Origin: Xestospongia bergquistia
Taxonomy: Eukaryota > Porifera > Demospongiae > Haplosclerida > Petrosiidae
Length of the DNA stretch: 64,000 bases
Reading direction: 5' to 3'
Assembly: GCA_963965975.1 (NCBI GenBank)
Contig: OZ014411.1
Location: 2,031,001 to 2,095,000, forward strand
Each line of letters begins with the position of its first letter. Position 1 is the stretch's first letter. The translations under genes and the position numbers were made by a program. This document shows, in pieces, positions 10,034 through 20,737 of the stretch. The notes below the pieces were generated by a model. The model was not told where the DNA came from. It made no database searches and saw only the letters and a program-made list of their open reading frames with translations.

Positions 10034-12946
10034 TTAGTCATCTGTCATATTCTCTTCACTTTCAGCATCTTTTAATTCTTCTTCAATATCTTTCATTTGA
10101 CATTGAAGTTGTTCAATTTGTTCATTAAGCCATCTAATAGCACTACTCTCAGACTTTTGATATAGTTTATATACATTACTTGCTATTTCATAGATATCTA
10201 AGGGCACAATCAACAACAATACCACTCCACCCGCCACAGACACTTTTGCAGCTGCTCCTGTTACTCTAGCAGCTAAGATGGTCATTGTTCTGACAGCAAC
10301 TGTACCACTAATTCGAGCAAACTGTGTAGCAGCCACTGCTCCTTTAGCAGCTGCTAAGCCCATGTTTATCATTTTTCCTCCTTGTAAAAAAGATGTTACT
10401 ATATCCTCAATTTTCTCTGATGGATTTTCTTTGTGAATTGTTTCAGCAATATGTTTTAGTTCCATTCCCAGTTTGTTTATTTGTTCACACAGCTGCTTGT
10501 CAACTTCTATGATGGCCTGGGTATCTCTCAAATTTGCCTTAGAAATAATGGCATTAGCAAAAGTAGCACCAACAGAAGTGATACCACCTGCTACTCCTAT
10601 ACCTGCTCCTACCACTGATAGTGCTAAAGAGCCACCAAATGTGACTGGAATTAATCCTAATCCAACGACAGCCAGTCCTCCTCCAACCAGTGATGTAAGT
10701 GCACCAGCTACTCTTGATCTTCTAGCATCTCTACAAACTTGGATAATTTTGTCTCGCTTTTTTTCAAGATCTTTGATCATTTCTTTCCTCATTTTTAGCC
10801 ATAGAGAAAGAGCCATTATCAACTCTTTTCCACATTGAACACCTTTTTCTTTTTCACTAAATAAATAAATAACATAAAATAGCCTCATATATAGTATATA
10901 TATATAATATCAGAGTTATATATAGGTGAATATTATGCTGTATTGTATTGCACATACCTAAGAAAATTGGTTCTCTGTTTACAACTGTGTGTGTAAAGCA
11001 TTTCTGCACAGATCATTGGTTGTGGTTTTAATTTCTGTTTTGTTATTGCAATGCAATCTTGTATTGCAATGGAACTGTCTGACGACAATATTGTCCGTGG
11101 TAGTTGCTGAATAAAAGTCACCTCTGGTTGAACTCCAGGATAAATGACTGTATACGTCAACATGTTATCAATTGAATTAATCTGTACTTCATATTGTTCA
11201 GTTAAAGACTTTGATGTTGTTGTTTCAAAGAACAGAAATTTTGGTATCGATTGGCAGGGCATACAATCAAAATGCTTGATAATTTCAGCAGTTTTAATCT
11301 TTTCTCCGTCTGCATCATAAACATACTTTCCTTTTTTTCCTCTGCTAAAAATGATTACAGCTATACAGTCTTGATTGGTGTGGTCAGAATTTGCTACAAT
11401 AGAAAGCAAATGGTGCAAGCCTGTAGAAAGAAGCTTAGAGTAAATCTGCACATGAAATCCAAAGTGTTTGCCAAACGATTGTTTAATGTCTTCTAATGCT
11501 TGGTTTGTTTGCTCATGGATGTTATCGATAACAATTAGTAGACCACACCTTTGATCACCAACAGCTACAAAATAATATAAATTCAAAATGTTTGTGTACA
11601 CCAATAGTACACTGAGCATGCAGTGACATATTCACTACCTTACAGTGAAGTCTATGGGAATTATGTATTATGGCATTTCCCAATGCAGTTTAATGGTAAG
11701 AATTGAATATCACACTTTATTTTTTAGTGATTATGTCAAAGGACATGAAACTATATTATATTATGTACAATTATTCATAAGCACAGACAATACAACAGTA
11801 CTTCCATCAACATACATGAGGCAAAAAGTTCTGTTTAAAGTTGTTTTTTACACATATTTACCTAAAACATCATTTTCACATATAGACTGTTCAGTAAGCT
11901 TAACTGGAGGTCGTATAGAAGGCACAAATGCTAAAGACGTGTGCGGGATGATGCCTGACTGCAGCGTTGAATCAGATCTAGTCGAAAGAATGTTATGTCA
12001 GTACTAAATAAAAATTAAATTCTTACTTTGGGAAAAAGTATAACTTCTTTCGCAGCTGAAGCACATGTTCTGGTACTTGCATTTGGCTACCATGTTGATA
12101 TTGTGATACACTATTTGCCACCATTGTAAGAATGCTAGACAGGTCTTCCTTTCTGGCTCTTTCTCTAATCATGCATACCAGCTCGTTGATGTACCAACTT
12201 CCATCCTGTAAGTCTCTCATAGCTGCAAAATCCTCAATAGTTGCAAACGAAAACAAAAAGTCAGCAAGATCTGGTGCTGGTGAAGTGAAATGTGAAATGT
12301 ATGCAGACGTATCGAATGTTGGTTGCGGATGTAAAAGTTGTACTACTTGATTTGACTGTTGACCTCTGCAGGCTTGTATAAAGAAAAGCTTTGGTTTTCC
12401 ATATAACGACGGACAGCGGGTAGCAGAAAAATGGTTAGATATTTCTTTAATTGTAATTGCTTTGCCATCTGAACAATATACAACTCCTCCATTGTCGCCG
12501 TGTGAAAGAAAAACCATAGCAAAGGCTGAATACTCACTGTGATCTTCGTGTTGAAGATCGCTAAGAATACAACGCAGTTTACTTACTTTAACATCATTTT
12601 CTAGTTGAACTTGAAACATTAAAAAGTCTTGAAATAGTTTGGTTAGCTTAAAGGCGTCAATTTCACTACCAGTTCGTGTAGTCAAATTTATTTCAAAGTT
12701 AACATTGTTAACAAGTAAGCACAGTCCACGAGGTATTGTGTCCATTGGATAGTAATCATCTATAATTTTAAAAGAGAACGCTTGATAATCTCAGGTAGTA
12801 AAATTCAGCAGATTAATTTAAATATATATATTGTAAACAACTTATGTATATTAAATATATTAGTACTCATATACTTTAAAATAAAGAAATATTATATATT
12901 TAAACTAAATTTTTAAAAACTACTTACCTTTATTTGAACGGTCCAT
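10034..12946 (-). CDS. Caspase / pseudo-caspase / ApoL-like fusion protein (gene A)
   Basis: Five exons join in phase on the minus strand: 12928-12946, 12027-12759, 11862-11977, 10958-11564 and 10034-10856, encoding about 765 residues. Residues 8-250 are a canonical caspase: PRGLCLLVNN start, RTGSEIDA, FLSHGDNGG with catalytic His93, FFIQACRG with catalytic Cys137, and small-subunit DGSWYINEL. Residues 251-289 are a short linker. Residues 290-491 are a second caspase fold in which SHG reads SRG and the Cys loop reads FFETTTS, so it should be inactive. Residues 492-765 resemble apolipoprotein L: a Gly-rich hydrophobic hairpin (541-588, GLGLIPVTFGGSLAL), a second hydrophobic stretch followed by PLDIYEIA and a KSES motif, then a C-terminal coiled coil. 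There is no N-terminal DED, CARD or death domain. Inferred role: a proteolysis-controlled membrane-permeabilising effector of cell death. Confidence 0.85.
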
Positions 12947-12954
12947 CTTAGTTT

Positions 12955-12970
12955 ACACACACACACACAC
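12955..12970. repeat. (AC)n microsatellite at a likely recombination junction
   Basis: The AC tract directly follows (upstream of) exon 1 of gene A. The matching AC tract in gene C (23625-23659) lies inside intron 1. Sequence beyond the tract and the foldback element then follows gene C, not gene B. Confidence 0.8.
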
Positions 12971-12973
12971 ATA

Positions 12974-13204
12974 CACTGTAAAAATTAATATGTCATTTTA
13001 ACAACTAATTTGTAGTTTACGTGGATGGATTACTATGAAATTTAGAATTCTTGAGAATTGCTCACTATGTAATTTATTGGTATGTTGCATGTTTACTTAT
13101 CAACAATTATACAATGACTAATTCACATAATTCTAAATTCCATAGTAATCCACCAATGTAAACTACAAATTAGTTGTTGAAATGACATGTTAACTTTTAC
13201 AGTG
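12974..13204. mobile_element. Foldback MITE with long terminal inverted repeats
   Basis: The left arm starts CACTGTAAAA and the right arm ends TTTTACAGTG. The arms pair over about 75 bp with few mismatches, through segments such as AACAACTAATTTGTAGTTTAC. No coding capacity. It is absent at the equivalent place in gene C, so it is an insertion near the hybrid junction of gene A. Confidence 0.8.
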
Positions 13205-14120
13205 TGTATATTATATATATATATATATAACAGAGTCTAATTTTATTTGAAGGAGCCACATTTTGCCAATTATAGTACTCAGTCTTGAATATTGAAGTGC
13301 GACTCAATTTAGTGATATATCAAATGTACCTTATCAACTTAATTGTTGTTTTCAGTGCAAGCTAGTTCACGTGTCTACTCGTGAATAACATGTTATATTT
13401 GTCATCATGACACTGTATTATTTAATGTTGTTATGCTTATTATGAAGCACTAACTTAAATACAATAATTAAAAAGTATGAACAACTTACATCATATTATT
13501 AATATTCGTATTTGCTTAAGTCCTCCATGGTGTGATCATGACTGTGTACTAGTAATGGTTGTCAATTGCTTAACTACTTCTGTAATGAATCACTGAGTTA
13601 TAATTCTTTATATATTGGAATATAACAAAATTATAGGTTTTCAACATGGTATAATGGACGTAGCAGAGAAAACATGTTTATGTAATATAATTTAGCCGAG
13701 CAAGCATATTAGAGACAAGGGGATACCCCAGGTACTTTTACATATTGTGAGTAGTCAGCTAACCTTGTAAATGAATACTTTTATAATTAGATAAATAGCT
13801 ATTTATAGCAAAAATGTAATATTGTTATTACAAGAAACCAAACTTTGTACCGTATTAAATAATTTGTACTAGATACACTCAAATGGCCTTATAATATACT
13901 AAACAAGATTATTAAAAGTAATTAACAAATTGATAATTATTGACTTTCATAGCAAAGAAAACAAACACCTTACTAAGCTTTCTCTCCCACATAAGTCAGA
14001 GTACATATGATATATTGTGTAGATAAATATACTTATAAATAATATATTGAGTTTATGTTAGTGTTATACAACAATACATTGTTCACATGTTTATTTTGCT
14101 TGCACATGTTATCATCATTT

Positions 14121-14202
14121 ATAAGAGCAAATAATATATGTGCAACAGGGACACAGTAGCATGCTACTGTGTCCCTGTTGCACATATATTATTTGCTCTT
14201 AT
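14121..14202. repeat. Perfect 82-bp palindrome
   Basis: Every base from 14121 to 14202 pairs with its mirror position around GCATGC at 14159-14164. There is no spacer and no mismatch. The paralogous region near 24650-24720 has only a half-site of related sequence. Confidence 0.95.
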
Positions 14203-14266
14203 TGATTTTAACTGATAAATTAAATATATATGCATATATATTTAATTTATCAGTTAAAATCAATAA
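14199..14266. repeat. Perfect 68-bp palindrome abutting the previous one
   Basis: Mirror pairing around TATGCATA, centred between 14232 and 14233, is complete from 14199 to 14266. It overlaps the preceding palindrome by four bases. The C-region paralogue has a single unduplicated arm. Confidence 0.95.
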
Positions 14267-14445
14267 ACCAAATTCAACAATGATATAAAAAGTATAGACA
14301 TATAGATGTTGCTAAAATTAGATTTCTTAAAATAGGTCATTATGGTTATTGAAGGCGTGTCAAGTTATAACTTCCCTTACTATTAATTTGCCACGCCCTG
14401 TTATTAATTAATCTATATGCAAGGACAGCGTATATACCTGAAAAC

Positions 14446-14782
14446 CAGTGGTGGAGGAACCTATGGGCCAGCGGGGCATCTGCCCCCCTAAAAATTACAA
14501 CATTCTCATTGTGCCCCCCCCCCCCCAAATTTTTACACTAAAGTATGCAATATGTATGAAAAACATTAATTGTAATTATAATATAATTGTTGCACTTGCA
14601 TATATATATAGCAATGGTTACAGGCATTAATCAAATTCATTGTCAGATGGGTTATCACTTGGCCAGTTAAATAAAGTCAGTGAACAGCTACAAAAGGAAC
14701 ACTTCTGGGGGCTGTGCCCCCAGACCCTGTCTATTGGTTCCCCCCCCCCCACCCCCAATTCAAATATGTACCTCCATCCCTG
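14446..14782. mobile_element. hAT-like MITE with GC-rich interior
   Basis: The left end CAGTGGTGGAGG and the complement of the right end, CAGGGATGGAGG, match at 10 of 12 positions. Inside are runs of C and a GGGGGCTGTGCCCCC hairpin. The paralogous site near 24898 lacks it, which supports insertion after the two regions separated. Confidence 0.7.
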
Positions 14783-15869
14783 ATCTCAACAATTACATTC
14801 TGGTAACAGAATAGCTTTGCAATATATAAAATTAAAGTAGAAAGTTTGTGGATTAGGGTTTAAGATGTGTGAAGATCTGACAAGCTAGGAATGAATACAC
14901 ATTCTTTACATAAAATACTTTGTGCTATGTCAGTAATATTAACCATATCATATATCATTATATGATTATGAAGTTTTGAAACAATAAAACTCTAGATCTA
15001 TTTATACTTTTAACAAATTCATTAACTACAGAATATGAGGCAGAGGTGATTTCTAGAAGCAATTTCATTCAATGTAATCAATATCAACAGATATAGATTA
15101 ATGACTACTCTTACATCATCAATGAAGTAAAGCAAAAAGAAGATTGCAAACTATACTTCAAGAGTAATTAATGGGCGGGACTAATAGCATGATCATATTT
15201 TGTCTTTTTTTCCCAATATGTATACTTCTTTTTCATAAAAATAGTCTATGTTTTCCTGCCTTATAATGTTATAATGCTAAGGAAAATATTATACATTAGC
15301 TATTGTTTATTGCCATGCATTTCAATATACACAATGGTATAATATATGTGGTGGATGCTCTGTGTGTTACTATTTATTTATTTATTTTAGCATTTAATCT
15401 AATTTAACAATGCTTTTGTCAATTTTCAAAATTTCTGCTTTTCTATAATTCCATATAATTGCTCTTGTTCATCTTTTACTGCATTTCACTAGTTGCCTTA
15501 ACATACACTACTATAATAACATCTCTTACTAATACGCAGAAATAAATGAAATAATATTCGTGCATATCCCTTCATCTATAATCGTAAACTGTCACAGGAT
15601 GTTTGGTTTGGACCTAACTTGACTATGATCTATGAATTGTGAACACATAGCTTGTTAATTTTCAGGTTATAGATAAACATATAGTGTCATTTTAGTTGTA
15701 TACTAAACATGTATAATATAACCATATAGTTAAATCTTGACTATAATGTATCACATATACTTGACATTTTATTACTATTTGTCAATGCAACCAACAGTTC
15801 AATCTCGAAGTGTCACCATATAATCATAATGGGATGGTATAGGATAGTAAATGAGTAGTTTATAACTGA

Positions 15870-16081
15870 AATTCTAATTGAAAACCTAGTTAAGGAGACT
15901 CCAATGATTCTTGAAGAAGAAATGTTACCATTCAGTACACTAATGACACTATCTGTTGTAGTGCAAGGCCATCCTACAATATCAGTACAGCTGCAAATAT
16001 CTCAATAACAGAGAGTGGTATAAAAATGACAGCAATAGCAAGTAGACAATAAGGATCACTTCTTCTACTGATGTTGCACAT
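15870..16081 (-). pseudogene. 5' fragment of the multi-pass membrane gene
   Basis: This matches the first quarter of the gene at 8063-9106, from its ATG at 16081 to the segment around residue 70, and then breaks off into unrelated sequence. A small deletion around 15980 (TATCAGTACAG versus TATCAAGTACAG) shifts the frame. It marks the left limit of the duplicated segment that carries gene B. Confidence 0.8.
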
Positions 16082-19000
16082 TTTATAAAACTGCAATCTT
16101 TAATAGTAGCACTGCTCTTGTCTATTACTAAAGAGCATTGTACAATGTCACAGTCAGTTTATTTAAAGGCTTCCACAGGAAATCTCCCAAATTGCTGCAC
16201 TAGCAACACAAAGGAAATGTTTGTGAGGTTTCTAATACCACAGTCTATTTATGATTAAGTTTCAGTTTTAGTTATGAATCAACCAAATCTATATGTGTCA
16301 TGTCACTAAAGCTATTATATTATAAATTAACTATGACAATCATTGATAATATAATATTGTGTTATCAAAAAAAATTGGACGCAAATATTTAAGTAAAGGG
16401 TCTGCCTTCTCCTTTGACAAACACTTTGATAAGGTTAACTACACAGATTAGTAGTCTAATCTGAATATGCCATAAATTGAAACTTGATCACAATTGCATC
16501 GTTGACCTTCTTTATAACTGTTATATCATGTATAAAGATAATAGCTCTTTAGACCAGTTTTATTAGTATAGGCAGAAACCTATAGCAACCTATAGATTAT
16601 ATAAATAGTAAATAGACTGATGTTTGATCAAAAGATAATATAATAATTATTGTTCTTGACAAATATTTTGAGAAATCAGTTCATATAAAATAAAGACAGT
16701 CCAAGGGAAACCCCCAAACTAAATAAATTAATACACGTATTTCCTGTGTAGTAAGTTAATGAAATTTTGACTTCGATACGGTTTAGTTTGCAGTGCTATA
16801 TATTACATTAATCTCAAATACATATTATATGAAAGTAGTAAAATCATAGATGAATATTATTTGCATTTTGCTTTTAATTATCATATACGACAAATGAAAC
16901 AATAGTGATTCTACACGAATTAATAATGTATACAAAAATGAGTGATGTTAATGATGAAAATGTTACATCATTTAATCTTTATGAATGAACACACTGACTT
17001 TATTAGTCATCTGTCGTATTCTCTTCACTTTCAGCATCTTTTAATTCTTCTTCAATATCTTTCATTTGACATTGAAGTTGTTCAATTTGTTCATTAAGCC
17101 ATCTAATAGCACTACTCTCAGACTTTTGATATAGTTTATATACATTACTTGCTATTTCATAGATATCTAAGGGCACAATCAACAACAATACCACTCCACC
17201 CGCCACAGACACTTTTGCAGCTGCTCCTGTTACTCTAGCAGCTAAGATGGTCATTGTTCTGACAGCAACTGTACCACTAATTCGAGCAAACTGTGTAGCA
17301 GCCACTGCTCCTTTAGCAGCTGCTAAGCCCATGTTTATCATTTTTCCTCCTTGTAAAAAAGATGTTACTATATCCTCAATTTTCTCTGATGGATTTTCTT
17401 TGTGAATTGTTTCAGCAATATGTTTTAGTTCCATTCCCAGTTTGTTTATTTGTTCACACAGCTGCTTGTCAACTTCTATGATGGCCTGGGTATCTCTCAA
17501 ATTTGCCTTAGAAATAATGGCATTAGCAAAAGTAGCACCAACAGAAGTGATACCACCTGCTACTCCTATACCTGCTCCTACCACTGATAGTGCTAAAGAG
17601 CCACCAAATGTGACTGGAATTAATCCTAATCCAACGACAGCCAGTCCTCCTCCAACCAGTGATGTAAGTGCACCAGCTACTCTTGATCTTCTAGCATCTC
17701 TACAAACTTGGATAATTTTGTCTCGCTTTTTTTCAAGATCTTTGATCATTTCTTTCCTCATTTTTAGCCATAGAGAAAGAGCCATTATCAACTCTTTTCC
17801 ACATTGAACACCTTTTTCTTTTTCACTAAATAAATAAATAACATAAAATAGCCTCATATATAGTATATATATATAATATCAGAGTTATATATAGGTGAAT
17901 ATTATGCTGTATTGTATTGCACATACCTAAGAAAATTGGTTCTCTGTTTACAACTGTGTGTGTAAAGCATTTCTGCACAGATCATTGGTTGTGGTTTTAA
18001 TTTCTGTTTTGTTATTGCAATGCAATCTTGTATTGCAATGGAACTGTCTGACGACAATATTGTCCGTGGTAGTTGCTGAATAAAAGTCACCTCTGGTTGA
18101 ACTCCAGGATAAATGACTGTATACGTCAACATGTTATCAATTGAATTAATCTGTACTTCATATTGTTCAGTTAAAGACTTTGATGTTGTTGTTTCAAAGA
18201 ACAGAAATTTTGGTATCGATTGGCAGGGCATACAATCAAAATGCTTGATAATTTCAGCAGTTTTAATCTTTTCTCCGTCTGCATCATAAACATACTTTCC
18301 TTTTTTTCCTCTGCTAAAAATGATTACAGCTATACAGTCTTGATTGGTGTGGTCAGAATTTGCTACAATAGAAAGCAAATGGTGCAAGCCTGTAGAAAGA
18401 AGCTTAGAGTAAATCTGCACATGAAATCCAAAGTGTTTGCCAAACGATTGTTTAATGTCTTCTAATGCTTGGTTTGTTTGCTCATGGATGTTATCGATAA
18501 CAATTAGTAGACCACACCTTTGATCACCAACAGCTACAAAATAATATAAATTCAAAATGTTTGTGTACACCAATAGTACACTGAGCATGCAGTGACATAT
18601 TCACTACCTTACAGTGAAGTCTATGGGAATTATGTATTATGGCATTTCCCAATGCAGTTTAATGGTAAGAATTGAATATCACACTTTATTTTTTAGTGAT
18701 TATGTCAAAGGACATGAAACTATATTATATTATGTACAATTATTCATAAGCACAGACAATACAACAGTACTTCCATCAACATACATGAGGCAAAAAGTTC
18801 TGTTTAAAGTTGTTTTTTACACATATTTACCTAAAACATCATTTTCACATATAGACTGTTCAGTAAGCTTAACTGGAGGTCGTATAGAAGGCACAAATGC
18901 TAAAGACGTGTGCGGGATGATGCCTGACTGCAGCGTTGAATCAGATCTAGTCGAAAGAATGTTATGTCAGTACTAAATAAAAATTAAATTCTTACTTTGG

Positions 19001-19930
19001 GAAAAAGTATAACTTCTTTCGCAGCTGAAGCACATGTTCTGGTACTTGCATTTGGCTACCATGTTGATATTGTGATACACTATTTGCCACCATTGTAAGA
19101 ATGCTAGACAGGTCTTCCTTTCTGGCTCTTTCTCTAATCATGCATACCAGCTCGTTGATGTACCAACTTCCATCCTGTAAGTCTCTCATAGCTGCAAAAT
19201 CCTCAATAGTTGCAAACGAAAACAAAAAGTCAGCAAGATCTGGTGCTGGTGAAGTGAAATGTGAAATGTATGCAGACGTATCGAATGTTGGTTGCGGATG
19301 TAAAAGTTGTACTACTTGATTTGACTGTTGACCTCTGCAGGCTTGTATAAAGAAAAGCTTTGGTTTTCCATATAACGACGGACAGCGGGTAGCAGAAAAA
19401 TGGTTAGATATTTCTTTAATTGTAATTGCTTTGCCATCTGAACAATATACAACTCCTCCATTGTCGCCGTGTGAAAGAAAAACCATAGCAAAGGCTGAAT
19501 ACTCACTGTGATCTTCGTGTTGAAGATCGCTAAGAATACAACGCAGTTTACTTACTTTAACATCATTTTCTAGTTGAACTTGAAACATTAAAAAGTCTTG
19601 AAATAGTTTGGTTAGCTTAAAGGCGTCAATTTCACTACCAGTTCGTGTAGTCAAATTTATTTCAAAGTTAACATTGTTAACAAGTAAGCACAGTCCACGA
19701 GGTATTGTGTCCATTGGATAGTAATCATCTATAATTTTAAAAGAGAACGCTTGGTAATCTCAGGTAGTAAAATTCAGCAGATTAATTTAAATATATATAT
19801 TGTAAACAACTTATGTATATTAAATATATATTAGTACTCAACTACTCATATACTTTAAAATAAAGAAATATTATATATTTAAACTAAATTTTTAAAAACT
19901 ACTTACCTTTATTTGAACAGTCCATCATAG
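15875..19930. repeat. Segmental duplication, copy 2 (pair with 8905-12950)
   Basis: Near-identical partner of the gene A segment, offset by about 6,969 bp across the coding part. Spacer sequence carries several small indels, and the coding exons carry almost none. Confidence 0.9.
17003..19925 (-). CDS. Caspase / pseudo-caspase / ApoL-like fusion protein (gene B)
   Basis: Exons at 19907-19925, 18996-19728, 18831-18946, 17927-18533 and 17003-17825 give a protein of about 765 residues that is almost identical to gene A. The first exon encodes MDCSNK rather than MDRSNK, and an in-frame ATG one codon upstream is an alternative start. Caspase His93 and Cys137 are intact. The second caspase-like domain has SRG and FFETTTS in place of the catalytic loops. 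The ApoL-like part differs from A by one residue near the C terminus. Its upstream sequence (19926-20700) is a diverged relative of the gene C promoter region, unlike that of A, so the two may be expressed differently. Confidence 0.85.
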
Positions 19931-20737
19931 GTGTGAACTGAACTACTGTAATGACTCTCTGAGTTACACAAATCATTATTTATTTGATAAAGCATGATCT
20001 CATCATAGTACTGCATGGCTGGCTTGTAGTAGCCATGAAGACTGCAGGAGTACATATAACTTCATATTTCAGACAAGGGGATTACTTGGTACTTTATAGA
20101 TTGGGAGTACACAACTTCATCATCAAGTATGGTTAGGTCATTAGGTATGTAGTTGTTTATAGTGAAAACACTATAGTTATTACAAACAACCATGCACCTT
20201 ACCTATGCAGGATGTAGCACATTAGTTAATATGAACTATAGGTCAGAAATTTGACTATATGCCTTCATGTGTTAGACCTTTAAAAAGGAAACAATTTTTA
20301 TAAAGATTCACAGGTACTATATTATGATTGTGATGAGTTATGATAACATCATATAACACTATACAAATACTATAGTAAATGTACCCTACCTCATATATAG
20401 GTCAGACTGTCAGAGTACATGGTCTCTACGTACAGTAGAGTATCCTTATTATGTATTATTAATATATTGTATTCTATTAAAGGCATTATAAAACTTGTGC
20501 AGGTAAATATTTATATTTTCTCTTTTAATTTTGTTAAAATTACTTTTTGGATAATCTAGACTTTTCCATATTACTTGCTGTTATAACTTGTCATAGTGAA
20601 AGTAACATATAAGTATGATGTAATTTATTTTAGAATCATATCAGAATTATGGTTGAAAGAAAGTGGAAATATAGTGGAAGTCGAAGTGCGAGTAGAATGG
20701 CGTTAAATGAGCCATTATTAGATAAGTAAGTTACATG
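19930..20737. other. Spacer between genes B and C, probable promoter of B
   Basis: No gene seen. Scattered similarity to sequence upstream of gene C (CTGTAATGA, GACAAGGGGATT, GGGAGTA blocks) suggests a related but older promoter copy. Confidence 0.45.

Larger units (their letters stand above)
8905..12950. repeat. Segmental duplication, copy 1 (pair with 15875-19930)
   Basis: From the 5' part of the multi-pass gene through the whole of caspase-ApoL gene A, this segment recurs about 6,969 bp to the right. The ApoL exons encode proteins differing by one residue (M versus T near the C terminus), and the caspase, linker and pseudo-caspase exons look identical. Confidence 0.9.
13226..15868. repeat. 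Gene A upstream region, paralogous to 23660-25980 upstream of gene C
   Basis: Long collinear similarity runs from the AACAGAGTCTAATTTTATTTG block through to the ATAATCATAA block before the membrane-gene fragment. It includes a relic of the gene C first exon (MEDLSK near 13525) whose splice donor is deleted. Differences are a MITE and two perfect palindromes present here, and a short CCCAGGCT hairpin present only in the C copy. No intact gene is recognised. Confidence 0.75.

Noticed and set aside
10473-10838. 121-codon plus-strand frame (also at 17442) opposite the ApoL-like exon
   Set aside because: It is the mirror of the Gly/Ala-rich hydrophobic hairpin; the minus frame has splice sites, family members and domain motifs.
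11645-12007. 120-codon plus-strand frame, repeated at 18614
   Set aside because: It overlaps the minus-strand linker exon 11862-11977, whose splice sites and phases complete gene A. The repeat at 18614 only reflects the duplication.
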